47,796 nt of DNA. It comes from Prevotella pallens ATCC 700821 (GTDB taxonomy: Bacteria > Bacteroidota > Bacteroidia > Bacteroidales > Bacteroidaceae). The notes below the pieces were generated by a model. It was not told the DNA's origin and searched no databases. It saw nothing but the letters and a program-made list of their open reading frames with translations. Made by a program: the position numbers and the translations under genes. Positions 32,701 through 42,353 of the stretch are shown in pieces; positions within the stretch are counted from its first letter, which is position 1, and each line of letters starts with the position of its first letter. Location of the stretch: the NCBI RefSeq assembly GCF_000220255.1, contig NZ_GL982513.1:856614-904409 (forward strand). Direction: 5' to 3'.

Positions 32701-35181
32701 ATGAGCTATTCAATAGAAAAAATAACACAAGTAGTAAGCGCAGAACGGTATGGAGATACTGCTGCAAGCATAAGTTTTTTGTTAACAGATAGCCGTTCGC
32801 TATGTTTTCCCGAAGAAACATTGTTCTTCGCACTACACACCGACCGCAACGATGGTCATCATTACATTCCCGAACTCTATCGGCGTGGCGTGCGAAATTT
32901 TGTAGTTGAGAATGTTCCCAATAACTTTTCTGACCTTTATAAGCATGCAAACTTCCTGAAAGTGGGCAATACACTTGCTGCACTTCAGCAACTAACAACT
33001 TTTCATCGTAAGGCTTTTAACATTCCTATTGTAGGTATTACGGGGTCGAATGGTAAAACAATGGTAAAAGAGTGGTTGTCGCAACTGTTCTCTTACGATA
33101 TGAATGTAACACGTTCGCCAAAGAGTTATAATTCGCAGATAGGCGTTCCGTTATCGCTTTGGCTATTGAACGAAAATTCGCAGATAGGTTTAATAGAAGC
33201 AGGCATTAGCAAAGTTGGTGAAATGCAGGCTTTACACGATATAATTATGCCTACTGTGGGAGTACTTACAAGTATAGGTACAGCTCATCAGGAGAATTTT
33301 TCATCGTTAAAAGAGAAGTGTAACGAGAAGCTGTTGTTATTTAAAGGTACACAAGCTTTAATTTATCGACTCGATGATAAGATAGCAGCAAACTGTGTTG
33401 CAGAAACTTGTTACGATGGAGAACTGCTAGCATGGTCGGAACACGATACTACTGCAGCTTTTTATGTAGAACGTATAGAAAAGAGCAATACCACATCTAC
33501 CATACATTATATATGGAAGCATAGCATACACGGAAACTTTATTTTGCCATTTATAGATGATGCTAGTATAAGCAATTGTATTACTTGTGCGGTAGTTGCG
33601 TTATATTTTGGCATACAGCCAGAGGTGTTGGCGCAACGTATGGCGAAGCTTGAACCAGTTGCAATGCGCCTTGAAGTAAAGGAAGGACAGCATGGTTGTA
33701 CGCTAATCAACGACTCTTACAACTCTGATATAAACTCACTCAATATCGCACTCGACTTTATGAATCGTCGTCCAGACCAAAAACATCGTGAACGAACACT
33801 TATATTGAGCGATATTTACCAAAGTGGTGAAACCGAAGAGCAGCTTTATGCAGAAGTTGCAGCAATGGTAAAAGAGCGTGGTATAAAGAAGTTTATAGGT
33901 GTAGGCAAAGCACTTAATAGACAAAAACAGGCTTTTGGTAGTTTAAAAGATAAGTTCTTTTTTGAAAATACAGCAGATTTCATAGAAAGCAATGTGTTTA
34001 AGACTTTACATAATGAAGTTATTTTGTTGAAAGGAGCACGAGCTTTCGACTTTGATAAACTCACCGAACTGTTAGTAAAGAAAGTACACGAGACAGTGTT
34101 AGAGGTGAATTTGAATGCTGTAATAAGTAATCTAAACTGGTATCGCTCCTTCTTAAAGCCCGAAACAAAACTTGTTTGTATGATAAAAGCCGATGCTTAT
34201 GGAGCTGGAGCTGTAGAGATAGCAAAGACTTTACAAGAACATCGTGTAGATTATCTTGCTGTGGCTGTGGCTGACGAAGGAGCTACATTGCGCAGAAACG
34301 GCATTACAAGTAACATAATGATAATGAACCCTGAGATGAGCTCGTTTAAAACTCTTTTCGATAATAAGCTTGAACCAGAGGTTTATAGCTTCCGTTTGTT
34401 GGAAGCACTAATTAAAGCTGCCGAAAAAGAGGGTATTACAGGATATCCAGTGCATATTAAACTTGATACGGGTATGCATCGTTTAGGTTTCGACCCTCGT
34501 ACAGATATTGATAGACTCGTGAACCGACTGCACCATCAACATGCTTTAATACCTCGTTCGGTATTTTCTCATTTCGTGGGATCGGACAGTAACGACTTCG
34601 ACTCTTTCTCAGATAAACAGTTCGCACTATTCGAAGAGGGAAGCAAGAAATTGCAAACAGCTTTCAACCATCATATTATACGACACATGGACAACTCTGC
34701 TGGTATAGAACACTTCCCAGAACACCAAATGGATATGTGTCGATTAGGATTAGGACTTTATGGTATTAATCCACGAACCAATGCTATTATAAATAATGTG
34801 TCTACATTAAAAACAACTATATTGCAACTTCGGAAAGTTCCAGCAGGCGATACTGTGGGGTATTCTCGTCGTGGTAAGATAGAAAAAGATAGTGTAATAG
34901 CTGCTATTCCTATAGGATATGCCGATGGGTTGAACCGTAAATTAGGCAATCGCAACTGTTATTGTCTTGTAAATGGTAAACGTGCTTACTATGTAGGCAA
35001 TATTTGTATGGATGTAGCTATGATTGATGTAACAGGAATAGATTGTAAAGAAGGCGACAATGTTGAAATATTTGGCGATAATTTACCAGTTACAGTGTTG
35101 AGTAATGTGTTGGATACTATTCCATACGAGGTGCTGACTGTGGTGAGCAATAGAGTTAAACGAGTTTACTTTCAAGATTAG
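32701..35181 (+). CDS. murF-alr: bifunctional UDP-MurNAc-tripeptide:D-Ala-D-Ala ligase / alanine racemase
   Basis: A fusion of MurF and Alr, 826 residues from the ATG at 32701 (an in-frame ATG at 32665 is possible; MSYSIEKITQ fits the usual family start better). The MurF half has the Mur-ligase P-loop GITGSNGKTMVKEW and the substrate block SPKSYNSQIGVPLSLW, and adds D-Ala-D-Ala to the peptidoglycan precursor. The Alr half begins near residue 465; its PLP lysine lies in MIKADAYGAGA (about residue 496) and the catalytic Tyr region in VGYSRRG, with a later ICMDVAMIDVTG. MurF is ATP-dependent and cytoplasmic; Alr supplies the D-Ala it uses indirectly through Ddl. The fusion is common in Bacteroidota. 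rmuC starts 10 nt after it. Confidence 0.95.
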   Translation: MSYSIEKITQVVSAERYGDTAASISFLLTDSRSLCFPEETLFFALHTDRNDGHHYIPELYRRGVRNFVVENVPNNFSDLYKHANFLKVGNTLAALQQLTTFHRKAFNIPIVGITGSNGKTMVKEWLSQLFSYDMNVTRSPKSYNSQIGVPLSLWLLNENSQIGLIEAGISKVGEMQALHDIIMPTVGVLTSIGTAHQENFSSLKEKCNEKLLLFKGTQALIYRLDDKIAANCVAETCYDGELLAWSEHDTTAAFYVERIEKSNTTSTIHYIWKHSIHGNFILPFIDDASISNCITCAVVALYFGIQPEVLAQRMAKLEPVAMRLEVKEGQHGCTLINDSYNSDINSLNIALDFMNRRPDQKHRERTLILSDIYQSGETEEQLYAEVAAMVKERGIKKFIGVGKALNRQKQAFGSLKDKFFFENTADFIESNVFKTLHNEVILLKGARAFDFDKLTELLVKKVHETVLEVNLNAVISNLNWYRSFLKPETKLVCMIKADAYGAGAVEIAKTLQEHRVDYLAVAVADEGATLRRNGITSNIMIMNPEMSSFKTLFDNKLEPEVYSFRLLEALIKAAEKEGITGYPVHIKLDTGMHRLGFDPRTDIDRLVNRLHHQHALIPRSVFSHFVGSDSNDFDSFSDKQFALFEEGSKKLQTAFNHHIIRHMDNSAGIEHFPEHQMDMCRLGLGLYGINPRTNAIINNVSTLKTTILQLRKVPAGDTVGYSRRGKIEKDSVIAAIPIGYADGLNRKLGNRNCYCLVNGKRAYYVGNICMDVAMIDVTGIDCKEGDNVEIFGDNLPVTVLSNVLDTIPYEVLTVVSNRVKRVYFQD

Positions 35182-35191
35182 ATAGGAACGA

Positions 35192-36490
35192 ATGGCATTT
35201 ATTTATTTTTTTATAGGCTTGCTTATAGGTGTAGTTCTCGCTTACTTATGGGGGCGGAGTCAGGTGGCTACTACCGCCCAGAGTCTCTCTGCTGAACTTG
35301 CTGTAGCAAAAAGTAAAATAGAAACAATAGAAAAAAATGCCATCGATAACGTGAATGCAGAGCGAGAACACAGTAAGAAATTGCTCGATGAAATGCAGAA
35401 GCAGATAGAAACTACTAAGAAATTAATGCAAGAAGAAATACGCACAATGACAGCGCAAATGCTTTCGGAAAGTAGAGAACATCTGAACACGATAGATAAA
35501 GAACGACTAGATGCACTTCTAAAACCGCTTCACGACCGTATAGATATATTCAACCAAAATGTAATAACGGCTACAAAAGAAGATGCAACAAACAAAGCTG
35601 AAATTAAAACAACGTTTGAAACAACAATAAAATTGCTACAAGAGGTGCAGACCTCAACGGTGAATAATATTCGTGAAAATAATGAGCGTGCAATAAAAGA
35701 ATTACGGGAGCAGACCGAACGTATAGGAAATGATGCAGCATTGCTCACACAAGCATTAAAAGGCGACTCTAAATTACAAGGCGATTGGGGTGAAATGATA
35801 TTGGAAACAACTTTAGAAAATTGTGGATTAACAAAAGGCGAACAATTCTTTTTACAACGAAACTATCAAGATTCTAAAGGAAACAACTTGCGCCCAGATG
35901 CTGTTATTGATTTGCCTGGAGGCGAACATGCTGTTATAGATGCTAAGGTCTCGCTGACCGCATACCAGTCTGCTGTAAATGCAAAAAATGCTGCAGAACA
36001 AGAAAGATTCCTAAAGGAACATATCAAGTCAATAAAGAAACATATTGATGAGCTATCGGCTAAGAACTACGAAAAGATAGTGCCCAATTGCATTGGCTAT
36101 GTATTGATGTTTGTTCCATACGAAAGTGGGTACGCAGCGGCAATAAAAGCAGATACTTCTATTTTGCAATATGCATATCGAAAACATATAATTTTGCTGA
36201 GTCCGAGTAACCTTTTAATGGCTTTACAGCTCACTCATACTATGTGGCAAAACTACCGTGTTAATAAAAATGTGGAGGAAATATTGCGTATATCAAACGA
36301 CCTTTATGATAAATTTGTATCATTTGGAGAAACATTTGTGAAGCTTGGAACAAATATTCAGCGGCTTCAAATAGATTACGAGAAGGCTCATTCTCAACTG
36401 AGTGAAGGAAAAGGAAATATTCTTCGTCGGCTCGATAATATGAAAACATTGGGTATAACACCTAAGAAAGAATTGCCAGAGGGTTTATAA
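35192..36490 (+). CDS. rmuC: DNA recombination protein RmuC
   Basis: A 432-residue protein with an N-terminal transmembrane segment (residues 2-20), a long coiled coil (about 25-185), and the RmuC nuclease-like domain containing GDWGEMILETTLENCGL, LRPDAVIDLPGGEHAVIDAK and YVLMFVPYESGYAAAI. RmuC proteins limit inversions and are related to the restriction-endonuclease-like fold; the catalytic acidic and Lys residues of the DAVIDLPG...VIDAK stretch are kept. It follows murF-alr by 10 nt and is likely translated from the same message. Length is typical. Confidence 0.94.
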   Translation: MAFIYFFIGLLIGVVLAYLWGRSQVATTAQSLSAELAVAKSKIETIEKNAIDNVNAEREHSKKLLDEMQKQIETTKKLMQEEIRTMTAQMLSESREHLNTIDKERLDALLKPLHDRIDIFNQNVITATKEDATNKAEIKTTFETTIKLLQEVQTSTVNNIRENNERAIKELREQTERIGNDAALLTQALKGDSKLQGDWGEMILETTLENCGLTKGEQFFLQRNYQDSKGNNLRPDAVIDLPGGEHAVIDAKVSLTAYQSAVNAKNAAEQERFLKEHIKSIKKHIDELSAKNYEKIVPNCIGYVLMFVPYESGYAAAIKADTSILQYAYRKHIILLSPSNLLMALQLTHTMWQNYRVNKNVEEILRISNDLYDKFVSFGETFVKLGTNIQRLQIDYEKAHSQLSEGKGNILRRLDNMKTLGITPKKELPEGL

Positions 36491-36588
36491 AATTGTAGTT
36501 GGTAGGACTAAAATTCGTTTATAAATATTCAGATAAATAGTTATCTTTCAGCTACTATAGTATAAAGCATAGGGGCAGTTGTTTCTTA

Positions 36589-36706
36589 TGATATCTAATT
36601 CGAAACTGATAGATATCTAAGACGAACGTGATAGATATCTAAGACGAACGTGATAGATATCTGAAATGAAACTGATAGATATCTAAGACGAACGTGATAG
36701 ATATTC
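36589..36706. repeat. array of six AGATATCT-type palindromes at exact 22-bp spacing
   Basis: Cores begin at 36589 (TGATATCT), 36611, 36633, 36655, 36677 and 36699 (AGATATTC); every step is 22 bp. The four inner cores are perfect. Linkers are well conserved (aagacgaacgtgat). The array lies in the 440-bp gap between rmuC and the convergent tRNA-Met, where no gene is seen. This is the longest and most regular copy of the family in the window. Confidence 0.96.
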
Positions 36707-36906
36707 GGAACAAAAATAGCTATATATGACAACACTCTCTAAACATCTGAGATATTCTATTTAGCTTGTGAATAAAAAATAAGTTCTACTTATAATTCCT
36801 ACGCCCTTTTTCAGCTAAACTCTTTTAAACACAAGCAATAACACTTTTTTGTTATTACTATATAGCGTTGTTTCAGATGCATAGAGAGGTTTAGAAATAA
36901 AAAAAA

Positions 36907-36928
36907 GGAAGTAGCGATACTTCCTTTT
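36907..36928 (-). terminator. terminator of tRNA-Met
   Basis: AGGAAGTA pairs with TACTTCCT around a short loop (about 36906-36926), followed on the minus strand by a run of T. It begins just beyond the tRNA 3' end. Confidence 0.8.
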
Positions 36929-36929
36929 G

Positions 36930-37003
36930 TAGCGGGACGGGGCTACGATCCCCGGACCTCCGGATTATGAATCCGACGCTCTAACCAACTGAGCTATCCC
37001 GCC
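36930..37003 (-). tRNA. tRNA-Met (anticodon CAT)
   Basis: A 74-nt cloverleaf on the minus strand. The acceptor stem GGCGGGA pairs with TCCCGCT (one terminal G-T wobble), the D arm has AGCTCAGTTGGTTAGAGC, and the anticodon stem TCGGA/TCCGG presents TTCATAA, giving CAT. The T loop reads as GGATCGTAGCC rather than the usual TTCGA, a variant known in Bacteroidota tRNAs. The paired first position argues against the initiator tRNA; elongator Met is preferred, but a CAT tRNA-Ile whose anticodon is modified cannot be excluded. CCA is not encoded. Confidence 0.88.
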
Positions 37004-37043
37004 ATCACTAATCAATAAATAGGTTGCTTTTTGAAAGCGGTTG

Positions 37044-37074
37044 CAAAGGTATATAAAAAAAATGGACCAACAAA
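37044..37074 (-). promoter_or_regulatory. promoter of tRNA-Met
   Basis: On the minus strand TTTG (37074-37071), 19 nt, TACCTTTG (37051-37044), about 40 nt before the tRNA 5' end. Confidence 0.75.
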
Positions 37075-37244
37075 ATTTATTTGAGAAATTATTGATACTA
37101 TTCAAAAAATATGATCTGATTATATAATTCTTAGTGTATTAAGACAGCTCTTTTGATATAAAAATTCGAAAAATAAACGATTACTCTAATTATTTTATGT
37201 ACTTTTGCAAGAAGATAGTGTGCTAAAGATATTACACAAATAGA

Positions 37245-39152
37245 ATGTTCCATATTAGAAAGTTAGACATCTTTATAATAAAGCAGTTTGGAATGCTCTT
37301 CATAGGGACGTTTGTCGTCAGCCTTTTTGTGCTGATGATGCAGTTTTTGTGGCAATATGTTGATGAGTTAATAGGTAAAGGACTCACATTAGATGTGCTT
37401 GGAGAGTTCTTTTGGTATATGAGTTTAATGATGGTACCAGAAGCTTTACCACTTGCAGTGCTATTATCATCGCTTATAACTTTTGGAAATCTTGGTGAAA
37501 GTTCAGAATTGACGGCAATAAAAGCTGCCGGTATATCGCTAATAAAATCTTTCAGAGGAGTCATAGCATTTACATTGTTCATAGCGTTGATATCGTTCTA
37601 TTTCCAAAATAGTATTGGACCTGATGCTAAGAAACACTTCGACCAGCTGTTAATTTCGATGAAACAGAAGAGTCCAGAATTAGAAATACCAGAAGGAATC
37701 TTTTATAATGGTATTCCAGATACCAATCTCTATGTGGAAAAACGCGATTTGAAAACAGGACATTTATATAATATAATGATTTATCGTATGACCGATTCGT
37801 ACGAAGATCAAGCCATTATACTTGCCGATTCAGGAATGTTGCAATCAACAGCAGAGAAAAAACATCTTATATTGAACTTGTGGAACGGAGAATGGTTTGA
37901 AAATATGCGCTCGCAAGAATTGAGTAGTAGTGCAAGTGTCCCATATCGCCGTGAGTCTTTCGTTCATAAAAAACTTATAATAGACTTCAACGAGGATTTT
38001 AACCTGACCAGTATGGCTGGTATTGCAGACGATGCTCGTACTAAAAGTATAGCCAAAATACATCACGACAAAGATTCGCTTATCCATGTATACGATAGTG
38101 TCGGTAATGTCTATTATCGAGATGCGCAACAATCAATTTATCCAATATTGAAGTTGAAAAAGAAGGATATGAACAAAGCTATAATGCTGGCTTCAACTAA
38201 GAACTATAATTTAGATTCAATATACACTAAATTGCGTCCTGAAGAGCGTAGCCAAATTATAGAACGTACATTGATGAATACACAACAAACCATCTCTGAT
38301 CTCGATTTTAAAAGTATGATAACGAGCGATGGTGATAAACTCATTCGAATGCATGATATTGCTGAAATAAATAAATACTTATTGGCATTAACCTGCCTTA
38401 TCTTCTTTTTTATAGGAGCACCTTTAGGCGCAATTATTCGAAAGGGTGGTTTGGGCGTTCCAATAATAATAAGTGTACTTGTCTTTATTATTTATTACAT
38501 ATTGAATAATACAGGATACAGAATGACACGACAAGGAGATTGGGCTATTTGGTTTGGTCGAGGTCTCTCACCAGCAATACTTATTCCAACTGCTATTTTT
38601 ATTACTTATAAAGCAAATAACGATTCAGCTGTTTTTAATATCGATCTGTATCGTAACTTCTTTATACGAATCTTAGGATTAAGAATGAAAAGAAATATAA
38701 GTAGTAAAGAAGTAATTATTAGTGCACCAAGATATATTGATGACGCCGACATGCTTAGGAAAATGAATAATGAAATAGAGGCGTATGTTGAAAGAAGTAA
38801 TTTAAAGTCGCCACCTAATTTTATTAAGACATTCTTTAAGTATCAGCCAGATCATGATATAGAACAGCTAAGTAAAAAGCTCGAAACGGTTATAGAAGAT
38901 TTGAGCAATACACGTAATAGAATAATACTCTCAGAGCTTAATCAGTATCCAATATTAATAACAAAGGCGCATACTCGTCCTTTTGAATACAAATACTTAA
39001 ATATAGCATCTGCTATAATAATCCCTGTCGGATTATTCTTATATTGCAGAATGTGGGGATTTCGATTACGCTTATATCGCGACTTAAAAACAATAAAGCA
39101 AACGAACGAAAGCATTATTGCAGAAACAGAGAAAATAGCAACAAAACAGTAA
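37245..39152 (+). CDS. LptF/LptG-family permease with C-terminal extension
   Basis: LptF and LptG form the membrane part of the ABC transporter that extracts lipopolysaccharide from the inner membrane. This 635-residue protein has three N-terminal hydrophobic segments with the family blocks FLWQYVDELIGKGL and VPEALPLAVLLSSLITFGNL, a periplasmic beta-jellyroll region (about 110-380), then two or three more segments (FFIGAPLGAIIRKGGLG). After these, at about residue 470, a soluble extension of about 165 residues with one last hydrophobic segment near 585-605 follows; proteobacterial members end near 360. The longer form is usual in Bacteroidota as far as I know. A TACTTTTG box lies at 37200-37207, 38 nt before the start. 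Confidence 0.9.
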   Translation: MFHIRKLDIFIIKQFGMLFIGTFVVSLFVLMMQFLWQYVDELIGKGLTLDVLGEFFWYMSLMMVPEALPLAVLLSSLITFGNLGESSELTAIKAAGISLIKSFRGVIAFTLFIALISFYFQNSIGPDAKKHFDQLLISMKQKSPELEIPEGIFYNGIPDTNLYVEKRDLKTGHLYNIMIYRMTDSYEDQAIILADSGMLQSTAEKKHLILNLWNGEWFENMRSQELSSSASVPYRRESFVHKKLIIDFNEDFNLTSMAGIADDARTKSIAKIHHDKDSLIHVYDSVGNVYYRDAQQSIYPILKLKKKDMNKAIMLASTKNYNLDSIYTKLRPEERSQIIERTLMNTQQTISDLDFKSMITSDGDKLIRMHDIAEINKYLLALTCLIFFFIGAPLGAIIRKGGLGVPIIISVLVFIIYYILNNTGYRMTRQGDWAIWFGRGLSPAILIPTAIFITYKANNDSAVFNIDLYRNFFIRILGLRMKRNISSKEVIISAPRYIDDADMLRKMNNEIEAYVERSNLKSPPNFIKTFFKYQPDHDIEQLSKKLETVIEDLSNTRNRIILSELNQYPILITKAHTRPFEYKYLNIASAIIIPVGLFLYCRMWGFRLRLYRDLKTIKQTNESIIAETEKIATKQ

Positions 39153-39178
39153 CAATAAATAAATATAAATAAAACCGG

Positions 39179-39209
39179 AGGTCACATTATATTATATATA
39201 ATATGACCT
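39179..39209. promoter_or_regulatory. AT-rich hairpin before ribBA
   Basis: AGGTCA and ATTATAT (39179-39192) pair with ATATAAT and TGACCT (39196-39209) around a three-base loop, with one C-A mismatch. It ends 22 nt before the ribBA start. It could be the lptF/G terminator, although no T-run follows, or a control element. It does not look like an FMN riboswitch. Confidence 0.5.
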
Positions 39210-39231
39210 TAAACTTAAAATACAATCGATT

Positions 39232-40440
39232 ATGGAGAACTTCGAACTCAGTAGCATAGAAGAAGCTATAAAGGATTTTAAAGAAGGAAAATTCGTTATA
39301 GTAGTCGATGATGAAGATCGAGAAAACGAAGGCGACCTTATTATGGCTGCTGAAATGATAACACCAGAAAAGGTGAACTTTATGTTGAAAAATGCACGTG
39401 GCGTTCTTTGTGTACCAATAACGCTCTCGCGAGCAAAAGAATTAGATTTACCACATCAGGTTTCCGATAATACATCGGTATTAGGAACGCCATTCACAAT
39501 AACCGTTGATAAATTAGAAGGGTGTACTACGGGAGTGTCTGCTCACGATCGGGCTGAAACTATAAAAGCATTGGCTGACCCTAAAGCAACACCACAAACA
39601 TTTGGACGCCCCGGACATATAAATCCATTGTATGCACAAGATAATGGTGTGCTACGTCGCTCTGGTCATACAGAAGCCGCTATTGATTTATGTAAGATGG
39701 CAGGTTGCTTCCCAGCAGGTGTATTAATGGAAATTATGAACGACGATGGCACGATGGCACGTATGCCTCAACTCATCGAAAAAGCAAAAGAATGGAATCT
39801 GAAGATAATAAGTATCAAAGATATTATTGCCTACCGTTTACAACGCGAAACAAGTATAGAAGTGGGAGAAGAGGTTGATATGCCAACCATATATGGACAT
39901 TTCCGCTTAATTCCTTTTCGTCAAACATCTACCGGTGTAGAAAATATGGCATTAATAAAAGGCGAATGGAACGAAGATGAACCAGTATTGGTGCGAGTTC
40001 ACTCATCTTGTGCAACTGGTGATATTCTAGGAAGTGAACGTTGCGATTGTGGTGAACAGTTGCACAAAGCAATGGAAATGATAGAAAAAGAAGGAAAAGG
40101 TGTGCTTATTTATATGCAACAAGAGGGAAGAGGCATAGGACTAATGAATAAGATTGCAGCATATAAATTGCAAGAGCAGGGACTTGATACTGTAGATGCA
40201 AACTTGCATTTAGGTTTTAAGCCTGACGAACGCGATTATGGGTGCGGTGCCCAAATGCTACGTCATCTTGGAGTACACAAAATGAAATTGATGACTAATA
40301 ATCCAACCAAACGAGTAGGACTCGAAGCTTTTGGTTTAGAGATTCAAGAAAATATTCCAATAGAAATACGTCCTACACAATATGATTATCGCTATTTGAA
40401 AACGAAAAAAGAACGAATGGGACATGACTTACATTTATAA
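39232..40440 (+). CDS. ribBA: bifunctional 3,4-dihydroxy-2-butanone-4-phosphate synthase / GTP cyclohydrolase II
   Basis: RibBA supplies both precursors of riboflavin. The 402-residue protein begins with the RibB domain, showing [11 protein letters not shown] at residues 24-34, then [10 protein letters not shown] and [13 protein letters not shown]. The RibA domain (from about 205) has the zinc site Cys residues in [20 protein letters not shown], and the GTP-binding [10 protein letters not shown] block. Both active sites look complete. It stands alone between lptF/G and the exbB cluster; a weak hairpin (ATAGATT at 40490 with 40506-40512) may end it. Confidence 0.97.
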   Translation: MENFELSSIEEAIKDFKEGKFVIVVDDEDRENEGDLIMAAEMITPEKVNFMLKNARGVLCVPITLSRAKELDLPHQVSDNTSVLGTPFTITVDKLEGCTTGVSAHDRAETIKALADPKATPQTFGRPGHINPLYAQDNGVLRRSGHTEAAIDLCKMAGCFPAGVLMEIMNDDGTMARMPQLIEKAKEWNLKIISIKDIIAYRLQRETSIEVGEEVDMPTIYGHFRLIPFRQTSTGVENMALIKGEWNEDEPVLVRVHSSCATGDILGSERCDCGEQLHKAMEMIEKEGKGVLIYMQQEGRGIGLMNKIAAYKLQEQGLDTVDANLHLGFKPDERDYGCGAQMLRHLGVHKMKLMTNNPTKRVGLEAFGLEIQENIPIEIRPTQYDYRYLKTKKERMGHDLHL

Positions 40441-40822
40441 AAACTTGCTTATCGCACCTTTTCAATAAAGCTATATCATATTGTTTACGATAGATTATTT
40501 TTGAAAATCTATTTCATAATATCAGCGAAGGATTTATATTGTTTCTTAAATTAATACATTACCTGTAACGGCGATGAACGAAGCAAAGTATAACAGCTGT
40601 ATAAGCTATCACAATGATGTAAAAAACGAATAAAAACAAGCAAAAAATAACAGTTAAAAGATGTCAATTTTGAGCATAGTTCTCTATTAATTGCTATCTT
40701 TGCCAAAGTTGTGCGAGAAAAGCTGGCATTTACTTGGCGGCTAAATTTACAAACGGTTTAAAATCAAATAGATATTAATAATTCAATTCATTTATAACTA
40801 AAAAATTAAAATTTTATCATTT
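40441..40822. other. intergenic region between ribBA and exbB
   Basis: This 382-bp AT-rich stretch holds no gene I can support. A weak hairpin sits at 40490-40512, and a promoter (TTTG 40668-40671, 22 nt, TATCTTTG 40694-40701) precedes the exbB cluster. The leader from there to 40823 is about 115 nt and no conserved RNA motif was recognised. Confidence 0.6.
40668..40701 (+). promoter_or_regulatory. promoter of the exbB-exbD-exbD-tonB cluster
   Basis: TTTG at 40668-40671 and TATCTTTG at 40694-40701, with a 22-nt gap, slightly longer than ideal. No other good promoter lies in the gap. Confidence 0.6.
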
Positions 40823-41662
40823 ATGGCAACTACACAACAAAAAGCAGCCCCACAAAAGAAATCAGAGGGCTTCACAGGAGTTAGAGGCGCATTTTGGATT
40901 ATCGCATTCTGCGGTTTCGTAGCATTCGCATTGTTCTATCTTTGGTTTGCTAACGATATGCACTTCCAAGATCCACTTACGAAAGAACATCCATCTGATG
41001 TATGGGGTACTATATATAAAGGTGGTGTTGTGGTTCCTGTTATCCACACTTTATTACTTACAGTACTTGCAATGTCTATTGAGCGTTGGTTAGCTTTGAA
41101 AACAGCTTTCGGCAAAGGTGCTCTTCCTAAATTTGTGGCAAGTATCAAAGCAGCTTTGAAAGATAACGATATGAACAAAGCTACTCAACTTTGTGATAAG
41201 CAAAGAGGTTCTGTTGCAAACGTTGTTATGGCATCTATTAATGCTTATAAAGCAATGGAAAGTGGCGCAAATGCAAATATGAAGAAAGCTCAAAAAGTCG
41301 CAAAGATTCAACAAGCTCACGAGGAAGCAACTCAACTTGAGATGCCAACTCTTACAATGAACCTTCCTATCATTGCTACACTTGTAACTCTTGGTACTCT
41401 TACCGGTCTTCTTGGTACTGTAACTGGTATGATTAAGTCGTTCTCTGCTTTGTCTGCAGGTGGTGGTGCTGACTCTGCTGCTCTTTCTGCTGGTATTTCT
41501 GAGGCGTTGATTAATACTGCATTCGGTATTGCTACTTCTTGGTGTGCAGTAGTTTCTTATAACTACTTCTCAAACAAGGTAGATAAATTAACTTACGCAC
41601 TCGATGAGGTTGGTTACTCAATTGCTCAGACATACGAAGTAAACCATACAGAAGAAGCTTAA
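40823..41662 (+). CDS. exbB: MotA/TolQ/ExbB proton channel family protein
   Basis: The inner-membrane proton channel subunit that powers TonB. The 279-residue protein has a hydrophobic segment at about 26-45, a second at about 67-88 (VVPVIHTLLLTVLAMSIERW), a cytoplasmic stretch, then two C-terminal segments carrying the family signature TLLGLLGTVTGMIKSF-like sequence (GTLTGLLGTVTGMIKSFSAL) and SAGISEALINTAFGIATS. It starts the cluster exbB-exbD-exbD-tonB; gaps of 32, 2 and 28 nt point to one operon. TolQ-type cell-envelope function cannot be fully excluded, but the adjacent tonB favours ExbB. Confidence 0.93.
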   Translation: MATTQQKAAPQKKSEGFTGVRGAFWIIAFCGFVAFALFYLWFANDMHFQDPLTKEHPSDVWGTIYKGGVVVPVIHTLLLTVLAMSIERWLALKTAFGKGALPKFVASIKAALKDNDMNKATQLCDKQRGSVANVVMASINAYKAMESGANANMKKAQKVAKIQQAHEEATQLEMPTLTMNLPIIATLVTLGTLTGLLGTVTGMIKSFSALSAGGGADSAALSAGISEALINTAFGIATSWCAVVSYNYFSNKVDKLTYALDEVGYSIAQTYEVNHTEEA

Positions 41663-41694
41663 TTTTTTGCTAACCCTCTAAATACATTATCACT

Positions 41695-42351
41695 ATGGGT
41701 AAAGTAAAAATTAAGAAAGAAGACGTCTGGATTGACATGACACCAATGTCAGATGTTATGACCTTGTTGCTTACTTTCTTTATGCTCACCTCTACATTCG
41801 TAAAGAATGAGCCTGTGAAAGTAAATACACCAGGATCTGTATCTGAGATGAAGGTGCCAGAAAACGGTGTTCTTACAGTACTTATTAGTCCTGAAAAGAA
41901 CGCTGCAGGTCTACCAACAGGCGAAGGACAAGTATTTATGAGCTACGACAATACTAAAGAATTAGGACAAATCTTAGAAATGGTAGCACCAGATTTGAAG
42001 CCAGAACAGAAAAAAACATTCTTGGCAGAATCTACATTTGGGGCACCTATGGATAAACTTTCATCTTACTTAAGTATGTCTGCAAAAACTCGTAGCGAAG
42101 AACTCCCTAAAATGGGAATCCCTCTCGATAGTATTCAAGGGCATGAAATGACTGAATTTCAACAATGGATTAATGCGGCTCGCCAAGTAAATCCTAAAGT
42201 TCGAATTGCATTAAAGTCTGATGCGAATACCCCTTATGGTACAGTTAAAAAAGTAATGAGTGAACTCCAAGATATGGATGAAAGTCATTACTATATGATT
42301 ACACAGTTGGACGCTAAAAAGGCTGTACAAGCAGCTTCTAAGGAGAACTAA
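41695..42351 (+). CDS. exbD: ExbD/TolR family protein 1
   Basis: A 218-residue ExbD protein: a short cytoplasmic N-terminus, one transmembrane segment with the essential Asp (WIDMTPMSDVMTLLLTFFML), and a periplasmic domain. Two ExbD proteins are encoded side by side here, as is usual in Bacteroidota. The periplasmic part is longer than in Proteobacteria (about 140 residues there in total) and the insertion of about 60 residues (MVAPDLKPEQKKTFLAEST) is distinctive. The stop is 2 nt before the start of the second exbD, so translation is probably coupled. Confidence 0.92.
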   Translation: MGKVKIKKEDVWIDMTPMSDVMTLLLTFFMLTSTFVKNEPVKVNTPGSVSEMKVPENGVLTVLISPEKNAAGLPTGEGQVFMSYDNTKELGQILEMVAPDLKPEQKKTFLAESTFGAPMDKLSSYLSMSAKTRSEELPKMGIPLDSIQGHEMTEFQQWINAARQVNPKVRIALKSDANTPYGTVKKVMSELQDMDESHYYMITQLDAKKAVQAASKEN

Positions 42352-42353
42352 TA

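Noticed and set aside
36589..36706. CRISPR array
   Set aside because: The whole 22-bp unit is repeated, with linkers as short as 14 bp that are themselves similar; no spacer-length unique sequence and no cas genes nearby.
39153..39231. FMN riboswitch upstream of ribBA
   Set aside because: The leader is under 80 nt and none of the conserved RFN-element blocks are visible.
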